Source of the DNA: Neodiprion pinetum
Lineage: Eukaryota > Arthropoda > Insecta > Hymenoptera > Diprionidae
Reading direction: 5' to 3'
Length of the DNA: 64,000 bases
Assembly: GCF_021155775.2 (NCBI RefSeq)
Contig: NC_060234.1
Coordinates: 17,632,526-17,696,525, forward strand
The notes beneath the pieces were generated by a model that was not told the origin of the DNA, ran no database searches, and saw only the letters and a list, made by a program, of their open reading frames with translations. Shown in pieces: positions 23,854-34,020 of the stretch. The position numbers were made by a program, and so were the translations under genes. Within the stretch, counting starts at the first letter, position 1. Every line of letters begins with the position of its first letter.

Positions 23854-24172
23854 TTATAAAGCAGTAAACCCCTTCCTGTATCTTCCGCCGTTGATTTCAC
23901 TATCCTTGTCAATTACGGAAAAACTATAATTACCGTCATTCCAGCATTCGAAGCATGAGTCCTAAAATTGTCATGTCGGTGTTTACGTGATCATTTTAGA
24001 TATGTTTCACATTCATTTCATCCTACCGAAATAGCATCAATAAGTTTGCATTGTCGTGCACGGTAATTGGTAGCAATTTTTCGTGACATTTTTTTATCTT
24101 CCTCTTTCCTCGCTGAACCAATTTATTGAAATTATCGACAGACAGTTCATCCGTCTGATATTGAAATCTCAT
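23854..24172 (-). pseudogene. Polinton A packaging ATPase, core deleted
   Basis: The start MRFQYQTDELSVDNFNKL (ATG 24170-24172) and the end (HDNANLLMLFR, NDHVNTDM, IDKDSEINGGRYRKGF, TAA 23854-23856) match the intact ORF 43465-44178. About 120 codons between them, including Walker A and Walker B, are missing, and frameshifts/stops follow. The protein could not hydrolyse ATP. Confidence 0.7.
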
Positions 24173-24259
24173 GATGCTTGGTTAACGTGACAACGAGAAC
24201 TAAGATGAGCGCATATAAATTCAACCTTTTATGCGACTCTCGTTAGTTGTTACTCAACT

Positions 24260-25075
24260 ATGAAGACATGCACACCCAAGAGACGCGGCGGAGGTTTGCT
24301 AACTAAAATCATCAATCATCTCGCGGTTGAATTGCACGTGCCTGGGTATCAGTATTGCGGAGCGGAAAAGAAATTGACCAAGAGGTTGGCTCGTGGTGAT
24401 CCGGGTATCAATCCACTGGACGCTGCATGTAAAGTCCACGACATTGCATACGCAGAATCAAGATATCGTAGCGACAAATCTGGCGAACGAAGTGCTCGCT
24501 GAGAATTTGTGGATCGCGTCCTGGCTAAGAACACTAGTGTGAGTAAGAAGTGGTAGCCTGGGGCGTCAACAGCACCATAAAAGATAAATCTAAACTCGGA
24601 ATGGGTTTAGCGGTGAAGCTGTCACAACTTGGAGCGGGTACGAAGAAGAAATCCACAACGGTTAGGAAGAGTAAAAAGCGGAAGAAGACAATAAATCTTA
24701 AATCCATCCAGAGCTGCGAAGGCCTCCATGTGACCGGGTCATAAAGCTGTCGAATCGAGGTTGGCAGGTGCCCGTGCGGCCGCGCGTCAGGCAGGGAAGA
24801 ATATCCGTGTGCCTCGCTTTATACTGTAATAAACTCGCGTATACCTGATAAAATTGGGACCATCCTTCCGCTCCGCATGCAAATTCTGGCTGGTCTAAGC
24901 GCTACTGGGGCTCCAGCGGCTGGTGCTGCGGGTATAGTTAGAACAGTCAACGAGGCTAGCACCAACAAACTCCACTTAAACGAAAACAAACAGCACAATG
25001 CAACAGTGAAGGCGGTTGCACAAGGAATTATACCTGAGCCCCTACCGGAGCAGCATGGGTCTGTATTTACGGCAG
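24260..25075 (+). pseudogene. Polinton A virion protein: PLA2-like domain plus pX-like tail
   Basis: The first ORF (24260-24502, 80 aa) reads LAVELHVPGYQYCG...KLTKRL, GDPGINPLDAACKVHDIAY: the Ca-loop (YxG) and the His-Asp active pair of parvovirus-type secreted phospholipase A2. In parvoviruses this domain lyses endosomal membrane. Downstream, in shifted frames, come a Lys/Arg-rich stretch (24620-24700) and a hydrophobic Gly/Ala segment LAGLSATGAPAAGAAGI (24880-24935), like the adenovirus pX/pVI-type tail seen intact at 42620-43098. A stop at 24500 and frameshifts break it. Position before the protease is the same as in Polinton B. Confidence 0.7.
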
Positions 25076-25447
25076 GCAAAAAACGAACAAAGCTATCACA
25101 CCGAGCTTTCACGGATATTGTTTTACGCAAATATGCTAAAAATGCGAAAATTTCACATTTTCGTGGCGTGTTTATGCGGAATCATCTATCGCAATCAAGG
25201 CGAAAAATGCGAGAATCTGCAATTATTAATCTTAATGATAAAAACGGTCAGGGACACATTGCATTGTGTACAAGAAAAGTGACGATCATGTTGTGAATTT
25301 CGATAGTTTCGACGATTTCCAACCACTTAGGGATTTAATGAAGTATCTCGGGGTTGGTAGCGTAAAATACAATCATAATACGTATCAGGAATATGATACG
25401 TGATTTGCGGCTACTTATACCTCAAATTTCTCAGCATACATCTATAA
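25075..25447 (+). pseudogene. Polinton A adenain-like cysteine protease
   Basis: HFRGVFMRN (near 25155), ESAIINLNDKNGQG (25213-25252) and FDSFDDFQPLRDLMKYLG (25297-25350) are the peptidase C5 (adenovirus protease) blocks. The expected GTHWVAY histidine block is destroyed by a frameshift, and the C-terminal block reads CGYLYLKFL where Polinton B has CGHLCLKFL, so the second cysteine, the expected nucleophile, is a tyrosine. Adenain-type proteases cleave capsid precursors. Non-functional. Confidence 0.7.
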
Positions 25448-25462
25448 AAAGACGAGTACCAC

Positions 25463-26185
25463 ATGAGCAAGCATTGTTCATCGTACAATCATTGACGGTG
25501 ACACTGTTGAGCACATCCTTCGTGCTAGAGGCACAAAATTTTCCCGCAACCGCGTTATCGTCAGAGAAAAACTGTGTTCTCAGACTCGTCGAGTTCCTGA
25601 CATTGAATTCGATACCCAATATGAAAGAGAGCTGTAATAAATTTTACCTGGAACGAGCGGACAACAGCAAGGAAGTCATCACGATACCCACTGGAAGCTA
25701 CGAAATTGAGGATATTGAAAGTTTTTTGCAAAAGGAGCTACCCTCCAACATCACCCTCAGTCTGAGAGTCAATAACAATGACCTGAGCGGTGAAGTCACA
25801 TGCGATCATGTAGCAGAATTCAAACCCAAAGATTCCATCGGTCGATTATTAGGATTTGAAGCGGTTGAGCTAGCACAAGACGTGACCTACTTATAAATCT
25901 GAATCACCGGTGGCCTTACTGAAGGTTGATACTTTGCACGTTAAGTGCAATATAACCACAGGGGCGTACGTAAACGAGCGTCGATCTCACACGATTCATG
26001 AATTTTTCGCTACCATTCCATCAGAATATAAGATTGTTGAAGTGCCTGCCAACATCATTTACCTGCCAATCGCCGTACAGTCGATACATCATTTACAGCT
26101 GAGAGTAATCGATCAAGACGACGAATTGATTAATTTTCGCGGAGAAAATAGAACTGTGCGTTTACATGTAAAATCTCTCAAATAA
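25463..26185 (+). pseudogene. Polinton A minor capsid protein (single jelly roll)
   Basis: Two frames joined near 25895 cover the family: LVEFLTLNSIPN, NKFYL, VITIPTGSYEIEDIESFL, then VKCNITTGAYVNER, TIHEFFATIPSEYKIVEVP and the end VRLHVKSLK. These blocks align with the better-kept 41522-42212 of Polinton B. The protein is the penton-like minor capsid protein of Polintons. The exact start is unclear because the first ten codons are shifted. It lies between protease and major capsid gene, as expected. Confidence 0.75.
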
Positions 26186-26342
26186 TGAGAATCGTGTTCG
26201 AAACGAAAAAGTTGGGCAAGTTATAAAAGTGAGACGTCATAGCCAAAAATCATCAGCCGCCCCGCACCTTTGGCGGAGCTTATCTCCAACGAGGCTGACA
26301 CCTCTGAAGTTCGGTTTCTCCAAAGCCTAGGTCTTCGATTAT

Positions 26343-27605
26343 GTGGAGATTCTGGATAATAAGAATTCGTGTTCACTGCATCCTGTCCGTATTACCATGG
26401 AAGAAATAATAAGAATACAGAAACCCGTGACATTCGGCAAATCGGTCGCGCACTCTGAGATCCACACCATCAAGCGTTTACATCATCTACCTTCCAGAAC
26501 AACGTTGAAATCCATATTACTGTTCAACATCAAGACTTGCGTCTACTGCCCGGTAAAAGCTCTCGGCGTATTCATGGAAAAATTACAAAGGATGATAGTA
26601 TGACTGCGGGGGTGACTCCGAAATTGATCAATATGGCTGTTTGTCATTTGTTTGAGGAAGTTCGCTACGAGTTGTATGGTGTGGAGAGTGATCGGAATAA
26701 AAATGTTGGTATCACCAGCGTTATGCAGGGGCACTTATCCTTGAGTCCGGGCCAGCAATATAGTATGGAAAATACCGGTTGGTTGAGTGGAAATAATGAA
26801 CTAACCGATGCTGTTGGAAATTTCGACTTTGTTGTACCGTTGAATGATGTCATGGGCTTCGCCGAGGATATTGTCGAGTCGTCGCCAATGCTAAACATGA
26901 ATTGATTCTCACATGTTCCAACACTGATTTGAATGCTGTGATTCAAACCCCACCCGCGGAAAACTTTAAAATTACCCTAAATAAAATCGAATGGTTGTTG
27001 CTCTACATTAAACTAGCCGATAAACCGAAAATCCAGCTACTCAACTACAATGCCAAGGATCCGGCCATATACATGAGTTTTCGTTCTTGGGAAACGTACG
27101 TGTATCCGATGCTCCCGTCAACGACGCGGCATGTATGGGTGGTCAAGATATTGATACAGCTGGAGAAGCGGAGATATGTCGTTCTGGGATTCCAAACTGC
27201 AAGGAGAAACGATGTACAGAAAAATACTAGCGACTTTGATCTTTGCCGAATCAAAGATGTAAAACTCTTCCTCAAATCACAGTGTTATTCCTATGGAAAT
27301 TTGAATCTGGATAAATCCAATAATCAAAAGGTCATTCTCTATGATATGTATGTCCGGTTTCAAACAGCCTGCTACGACAAAGAAGCTGAACCTTCGTCAT
27401 CGGAGCATGAATTCATAAACTAAGCTCCCATCATCGTTATCAATTGCTCGAAACAGAATGAATCGTTACAAATCGGACCGGTGGATATTCGATTAGAATT
27501 TGAAGCGAGCGTGGAATTTCCTGCGAACACTGCAGTCTATTGCATGACCTTGCACGATCGTATTGTCGAGTACAGTCCGATTAGTGGCACGATAACGAAA
27601 TTAGT
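26343..27605 (+). pseudogene. Polinton A major capsid protein (double jelly roll)
   Basis: Segments in three frames: N-terminal FGKSVAHSEIHTIKRL (26430-26480), LLPGKSSRRIHGKI (26540), INMAVCHLFEEVRYEL (26625), SPGQQYSMENTGWL (26740), FKITLNKIEWLLLYIKLAD (26965), MSFRSWETYVYPMLPSTTRHVW (27070-27140), VRFQTACYDKE (27355) and the end DIRLEFEASVEFP ... DRIVEYSPISGTITKLV. These are the Polinton MCP blocks and align throughout with 40091-41466. Expected role: the icosahedral shell. Frameshifts near 26540, 26900 and 27430. It is the last gene before the right TIR. Confidence 0.75.
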
Positions 27606-27744
27606 CCAAGTTAATTTTGGAATAAGATGTTTAATTATTATTGCGTCAATAAAAAAAATATGTATAAGGTTATTTGTTCAATTCAAAATAATATGATTTA
27701 TTATTATTGCGTTACACAAGCTGCATTCAGAATGTAATTGAAAA

Positions 27745-28328
27745 ACATCTATTTAGAGTATCCAACCTTTATTTTGAAACGTTCTATGCTACCCACTACC
27801 ACCTCTACCTAATAAAAAGTAGCCATCTTGCGGCGGACATTGGAAACAAAGCAGAGTCAATCGACAAAAATCGATTGATCGATAAAAGGGGCGCTACATG
27901 TAACAAAACCTGCGGTGACACTTCTGCAAATAACACCAACTGTAGGTAAGGCTGGAGGTAACACCATCTTACGGTGGATATTGGGCGTGCAACAGACCTG
28001 ATCAGTAAAAGAGCGACTGGTGACGCCATCTATATCAATACTCTTATCGATAAGACTTCTTTCGGTAAAATGTCTCCCATCTAACGGCAAAAATTCGAAA
28101 ATGGTTGCTCATCTGACAACACAAAAATCTCATTATCGAACCGTGTGCCGGTAAAATCGAGCAAAAATACAGCTGGCGCCACCTATGATAACGCTCCTGT
28201 CGGTAACATTACCGTCGGTAAAGCTCACCATCACGGGGTTACCTACGAACTGTCGGTAAGGCAAGAATCGAGGCTGACCCTGCCGGTACACCGCCATTGT
28301 CTCTCAGAACTCTTGTATTATATCTACC
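27745..28328. repeat. Polinton A right TIR
   Basis: Reverse complement of the left TIR. It keeps the unoccupied foldback target (GCTACTTTTTATTAGG read on the minus strand, near 27810-27826). Confidence 0.85.
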
Positions 28329-28334
28329 AAGGCC
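28329..28334. repeat. Polinton A right target-site duplication
   Basis: AAGGCC, one mismatch to AAGGCT at 15123-15128. Confidence 0.7.
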
Positions 28335-28472
28335 AGCAATGGGTGTTTGTTTAAAGCAAATGGAAGGTTGCTGAAAATGTGAAGTAATGGCAGTGACGTA
28401 CATCCATTGTCACAGTATATACCGAGCAAATATCTTGAAAGATCGAACTCGGTCACCGCCGACTCGACACCA

Positions 28473-28709
28473 CTCAAGTTCTTCGTCTGTTTCTCGCAGG
28501 CTGGCCATCCCCTCTTTAATTTTAAACTGTCAAAAGCCGTAAAATGATTGTATCGACAACAACGACGATTGTGTATTGACAAGGAATGCCCCATAAGTGA
28601 AATGAAAATATAATCGTCGTGGTCTTCGATGCAATCATTTTACGACCTTTGACAATTTAAAATTAAAGATGAGATGGCCAGCCTGCTAGAAGCAGACGAA
28701 GAACTTGAG
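28473..28709. repeat. 237-bp near-perfect palindrome
   Basis: CTCAAGTTCTTCGTCTG at the left matches the right end inverted, and the arms (about 83 bp) align with few mismatches. The centre contains GGAATGCCCCAT, related to the MITE ends at 7300 and 2082. Confidence 0.75.
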
Positions 28710-30093
28710 TTTCGCTTTGTTTTCTAGCTACGGCGAGGTTCAACAGGCTCTATTTAGCTAGCTCTCTTTAGCAATCTTTTGTCAGTATTGTAATGAATCT
28801 ATGAGACGTGCAATAATGTGTACATGTAAATACTGCTGTGAATATGAAAATATTCTTTTTTAAATCATCTTCTTGCCCTCAACTTTCAAAACTTCATTCA
28901 ACGACCTTACAGAACGCACGGATGCGTTTGAACCAGTTCCAAACTCCATCAAAAACTGTTGTAACTTCATTTATTTTTGCTATTTTCTACTCGCCTCCTT
29001 CCCCTTCTTTTGTAGTGGAAGACAAAGTTTAGCTACACATTTTTTGTTAAGCATCTTATGTCTTGAACGCATTCTCTTATTTATAAAAATGATCTTTAAC
29101 AATCCTAACAGCTGAATTTATAGTAATTCAACTTCCAGCAATATAATCTAACTCGACTTAGATTTATTTTGCATTATTGTACTCAATTACGTAGACTGAA
29201 ATCTTCACCTTCCAGAAGCCAATGTAAATTCTTGAGCTGCATTACTATGGAGACTTGTAACCCCAGCGCCATGTATTCTATTATTTCCAGCTGGTTGTGT
29301 ACCCATTCTTATGTCGAACCATTGAAGTCTACAATCGTCTCCACCTGTTTGGAATAAAAATGTTGTATAGAAACAATTGCATAGCTAATTAAATTAAATA
29401 TTATCTAATCATCTACTTTTTCCATGGATCTGCTTTTTTTTTTTTTTTTTTTTTTTTTAATGAATAAACTATTTGAGAAAACAGCAAATGAAAGACGATC
29501 ACCATAAACGTATTATTTGACCTAGCAACCAACAAATTGGCGGTTATGATAGACATTCTATTTTCTTTAAGATTAGAAAAGTGTAGCCACAATTGGACAG
29601 AGATCAGCGAGTTATCAGTGCTCGATAAGTTAGTGTCCAGGTGACGCTATAACAACTAGTCTTTCCTACTTGAGAAGAAAGTTTTTAGACTCATTTCATT
29701 ATATCTATTAATTGCATTATTACACAGCTGACGTTCAGACCATAGAAAATGCATACATATTAAACGGCGCAGTTATTGAAGATTTCTAAAATCTCTGCTG
29801 CTTTTACGTCAATTAAACGTAAAACACCATCAAATTCAAAAAAAGACATCCGTAAAGCTGGCCCCCCACTTGCTCGAAAAATTTTCAAAAAATCATGTAT
29901 TAAAGAGCTATTTATGTGCTCTACAATGCCGCAAACCACGATTTTTGAGCTCATTTCTGTTACGAGAAAATCAATTTTGAAAAGTGACGGGGGGGGAGGC
30001 AGGGGGGGAAGCTTACCGGAAAGGTAGCCCCGCGAAGTGAAATATTTTTTTAAAATTATTTTGAAAACGTGACAATTAAGAGCTAATTAGGAG
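28710..30093. other. No supported gene
   Basis: Short ORFs only; a poly-T tract at about 29431-29458 and a G-rich run near 29990-30018. Confidence 0.4.
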
Positions 30094-30101
30094 CTCCTCA
30101 T

Positions 30102-30256
30102 CAGGGTTGCAAATAATGCATTACTTTTTTAATTGCATTAGTGTTTTCATTAAAACATTAAATTAAATTAAATATTTTAGTGGTAATTATTTCCATTATG
30201 AATTGAAAAAGTAATGGTTAATGAATTACTTTTTCATTAAAAAATTTGCAACCCTG
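30102..30256. mobile_element. 155-bp hAT-type MITE with 8-bp TSD
   Basis: CAGGGTTGCAAAT (30102) pairs with ATTTGCAACCCTG (30244-30256). Flanks CTCCTCAT (30094-30101) and CTCCTGAT (30257-30264) form an 8-bp TSD with one mismatch. CAGGG termini and 8-bp TSDs are hAT features. Confidence 0.75.
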
Positions 30257-30756
30257 CTCCTGATATACGTTGAAAACAATGTCGTAAAAATAACCCCTAT
30301 GGATATATCCACGCCCGATCACGACGAAAGACAAAAAAAATAAAAAATTCCAAATCATAAGTACTGGCATGTTACGTGAATTGGGAGCTTTTACATATCA
30401 ACGATGACAATTTTTGATATTCAACCCTTGATGAAAAACGAAAAAAAGACACCCTTGAAATTCATCGCAGCGAATTCTTTCTTACGACAAAATTTCCAGC
30501 GATTTCAGAACTAACAGGATATGCTGTAACGCTAAATTCTGTTACCCTCGGATGAGGACTTACCGTTGACACTTTGGCGCGATTCTCTACTTATCCGCAA
30601 TATCAAACTATAATAAAATAATTACGTTGGGCGCCAGACGCGTTAGCGTCAATTTTCAAACAATAATGTAAATCAATAAAGTTAACACAAAACCGTACAA
30701 AAGAGATAAATAGAGAACCCGTTGTATGGCTGGCTAGGCACAGGTACGATCGCGTA

Positions 30757-32731
30757 CAGTACCCGTCAAACTTCTTGGCCATCGCGCGAGGTGGTGGGGG
30801 AAAGTTTGCGCATCGTACACTTACGTCCAAAAATAATATGTCAATGAAAAACACAATTTTTCATGATTGCGTTAGCTAATATAATAACGTTTACAGTAAT
30901 TGGTATTAGTAAAGTGAGGAGAGTATTGTAATGATAAAAAAATGGGTAAGAACAGAACATAATATTTATTAAAAACTTATAGTACTGTAAGGACTCCAAC
31001 CCCCTCCTAATCAAATTACTGCTAATCATCGTCATCAACTGGGAGGATAGATATGCCTTCCATTATGTCGAAACCAGCCGAAGCCGAGCTGGTGCCAGGG
31101 GTTGGTTTAGTTGTTTCATCATCATCATCAATTTCATCATCATCATCGTCGCTGTCACTTTCACTGTCGTCATCAGCGAAAATAATAAACTGTTCAGTGA
31201 CCACGTCCACCACATGATCACTTTTAATATACTCATCTTCAATTTCTTTCACTTTTTTACAGAGTTTTGCCCATTCGCTAGGACCCATTGCAGCAACTTT
31301 CTCGTTCACCAGCTCTTTCACCTTTTCAAAATTCCACGTCACATTTTTACTGCTGACATATCCTTTTATATTTGCCCATGCCATCTCAATAGGATTCAGA
31401 TCAGGATGATATGGCGGCAAACGGAGAACGGAATGGTTATTTTCAGCCAGAATGTTGTCCACGCTGAATTTTTTGTGCAGGTCTTTATTTAATTTTATTA
31501 AATTATATAACTCCGGTTTTAACATATTTTCGCGATATTGAATGTCTCTATCTCGGAGCCACTTCTGCATATCTGATTTTTTCGTATTGGATGTGGGGGC
31601 CAACTCACTCTGTTTATTGTGATACGAGGCGTTATCGACGATCACAACCGAATTCGGTGGCAGATTTGGCATAAGTTGGGAACGCAGCCATTTTTCATAA
31701 TTTTCATAATTCATATTATCATGATAATCTCCAGACTTCGTGCCGGCTTTAAATAAAAGCAGTGCATTAGGCACGAAGCCGTTCTCGGATCCTGCGTGGA
31801 CAATAACAAGGCGCTGCCCTTTTGATATTGGTTTTTTCAAACCTTGGGTTGATCCATCTGTCCAAGCCTTGGTGCTAGCATGAGATGAGTCCACATAAGA
31901 CTCATCGGTGTATATGATGGGCCTACCTTCTTCCCTGAACTTTTTAATTTTTTGTAGGAATTCAATCCTAAGGAACCGAATATTAGTTTTTTCAATTAGC
32001 AGCTTTCGATTATTTTCTGTTTTCTTCCATCGAAAGCCCAACTGTTTTAAAACTCGTCGTAAGCTGCTTTCAGATCCGGTAAAATGAATGTCTTGTTTTA
32101 ATTTTTCTCATAGCTTTTCTACGGTCGGAAGCTCCTTATTTGTAAGATGGTAATTGTGGACGCATCTCCTTATTACCGTTTGGTCAAAACTGTCAATGTC
32201 AGTCACCTTTTTTTTCCCCGATCTTTTTTTACCGGGAGTCCGGAATACGGCTAGCAAGCCAGACTTCTTTACTTCGTCCACAATTCGTCGCACTGTGCGA
32301 ACAGAAGTTTTCGTGGCTTCTGAAGTCCGCTCCAACGCTTCTTTATCACTCTTTGCATCTTTTTTAAAAAAACAATAAACTTCGTAGACCATTTTTCTAC
32401 TTTGTCTTTTCAAAACAATGTTCGTTTTTCGTGGCATCATGGAGTAACAAAAATCACAAAAGTCAACTAATGAAATAACAAAAACAAATTAACAACAACA
32501 AAGTCAACGAATTATAACAAAAAACTCAACTAAATTAGAACAAAAAAAACGACGAGTCAACAAAAATAACCTTAATCACTGAACGCGAGTGTACACAAGA
32601 GACCAGCGGGACGTTACAAACTAATCAGAGCGCGCCCCGCCTCCGCGTCCCGCACCGCACCGCCAAAGAGACCTATTTTTCGTTTCTGCGCATTCAAGGT
32701 CGTTTGTCCAAGAAGTTTGACGGATACTGTA
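30757..32731 (-). mobile_element. Sailor (DD82E) IS630-Tc1-mariner transposon
   Basis: TIRs CAGTACCCGTCAAACTTCTT (from 30757) and its inverse (ending 32731, CAGTATCCG...) share about 26 bp and are flanked by TA at 30755-30756 and 32732-32733. The element is 1975 bp and holds one transposase. It sits in the left arm of the long-TIR element; the homologous site in the right arm (near 37290) is empty. Confidence 0.85.
31022..32440 (-). pseudogene. DD82E transposase, one in-frame stop
   Basis: A 473-codon frame is interrupted only by TGA at 32108-32110. The N-terminal 110 residues hold a helix-turn-helix-like, Lys-rich DNA-binding region. The catalytic part has the first Asp in IYTDESYVDSS, the second in VVIVDNASYHN and the Glu in PYHPDLNPIEMAW. 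I count 82 residues between the second Asp and the Glu, the spacing that defines the Sailor family. The C-terminus is Asp/Ser-rich acidic. The enzyme would cut and paste the element at TA. Length and domain content are complete, so loss of function is recent; readthrough or an intact sister copy may exist. Confidence 0.85.
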
Positions 32732-33845
32732 CATCCCGGTAGAGTGGCGGAATTCAAGGCAGCTAACAGTAATTCCAGAATTGAAGAAAATAACAAAATA
32801 AAGAATAAACTCCAGTCAAAAGGGAAGATGAACAGGTCAATCGATCATATATTGTCGAGAAGGTTACATGAGTGAGACAGGCAAATAAGATGATATCGAC
32901 AACGGTAGTTAATAAAATAAATAATCGTTGTTCACAAAAATATCGGTAGAATAGCAGTAAATGGTAGCTTTAACACGAGAGACGGTAGCTAACAGAGAAA
33001 AATAGACGTAGGTCGAGAGATGCGATATAATGCAAGAGTTGACTTAAAACTACACGTCACTGGGCGACGTGATCTTACCCAAGTTGCAAATGACGCTACG
33101 AAAATTATTATTCTGTCAATTAGAACGAGAGAACTTTACTGCGATCGGTATAAAACAGCGTGACGATAGTTCGGTAGATGATACGACAAATTTACCATAA
33201 ATTATATCCAGTAAGAGAGATTGACATTCGGTAACAATTTACCAAGTCGGCAAACGATCGACTAGATAGCCCTCGGTAGAATTATTCAGAAACGGTAGAT
33301 TCGACAATTTAGAGTTATTACGTACTTGAGGAATTAAATAATGAATTCCTAAATATAACTTTTGAGAGAATACCAAAATACAAAGTTATGAGAGTGAGAG
33401 AATTTCGGAGAGTTTACAAAATAGAGAAATATACTAAAATACACCGCAATACAAAAGAATAATTCACAGAACTTAATTTAACAAAATACGGAGAAATAAA
33501 TAACAGGCAAAAATAATATAAAATGGTCAATAGTAACAAAGAAAAATGTGGTAATATCTAGAGGTGATTCTACGCTCGCTTGTACTCCAAGGAACTCGAT
33601 ATACGATACAATAGGCACAAAAATAAATAAAAATATAGTAAGCGATAAGAGAAATAAAATATAAAGCACACTACTATTACAAAAAGAGTATGGAATAAAC
33701 TATGAAGCCAATAGGGCTCAAAATACGATAGAAAATACAGAAGCAGGATAATAGAGATTCACAAATAATCAGAAAAATGATAAATACAAGAGAAATAATT
33801 ATTTGGCAGCTACGAGGTCGCTCAGATACGAAAATAACAAATTAC

Positions 33846-34020
33846 TGAAATCATGCAGTCACACGGCGGCTTACTGCAACTTTAAGTCGTGGACCATGAT
33901 TCACACAAAACTGGCATCACACGATGCAACCAAGAAACAATAAATATAATATTAATGACCGAAATCATGCAGCCACACGGCGGCTTACTGCAACTTTAAG
34001 CCGTGGACCATGATTCACGC
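33846..34020. repeat. Two copies of a hairpin-forming 60-bp repeat
   Basis: ATCATGCAG...CACACGGCGGCTTA and TAAG.CGTGGACCATGAT pair within each copy (33849-33901 and 33964-34016). A diverged third copy lies at 34723-34774. Confidence 0.7.

Larger units (their letters stand above)
15129..28328 (+). mobile_element. Polinton/Maverick A, decayed but with both ends
   Basis: A 13.2-kb self-synthesising DNA transposon (virus-like). It starts AGTAAATATAATAC and ends GTATTATATCTACC, inverted and near-identical, flanked by a 6-bp TSD. TIRs of about 600 bp (net) lie at 15129-15674 plus 17708-17775, and at 27745-28328. Genes run: LP, DVQCF and polymerase (plus); integrase tail, accessory protein and ATPase (minus); PLA2/pX, protease, minor capsid and major capsid (plus). 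Without the 2.0-kb foldback and 0.9-kb non-LTR insertions it is about 10.2 kb, short for a Polinton because the polymerase C-terminus and most of the integrase are deleted. Confidence 0.85.
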
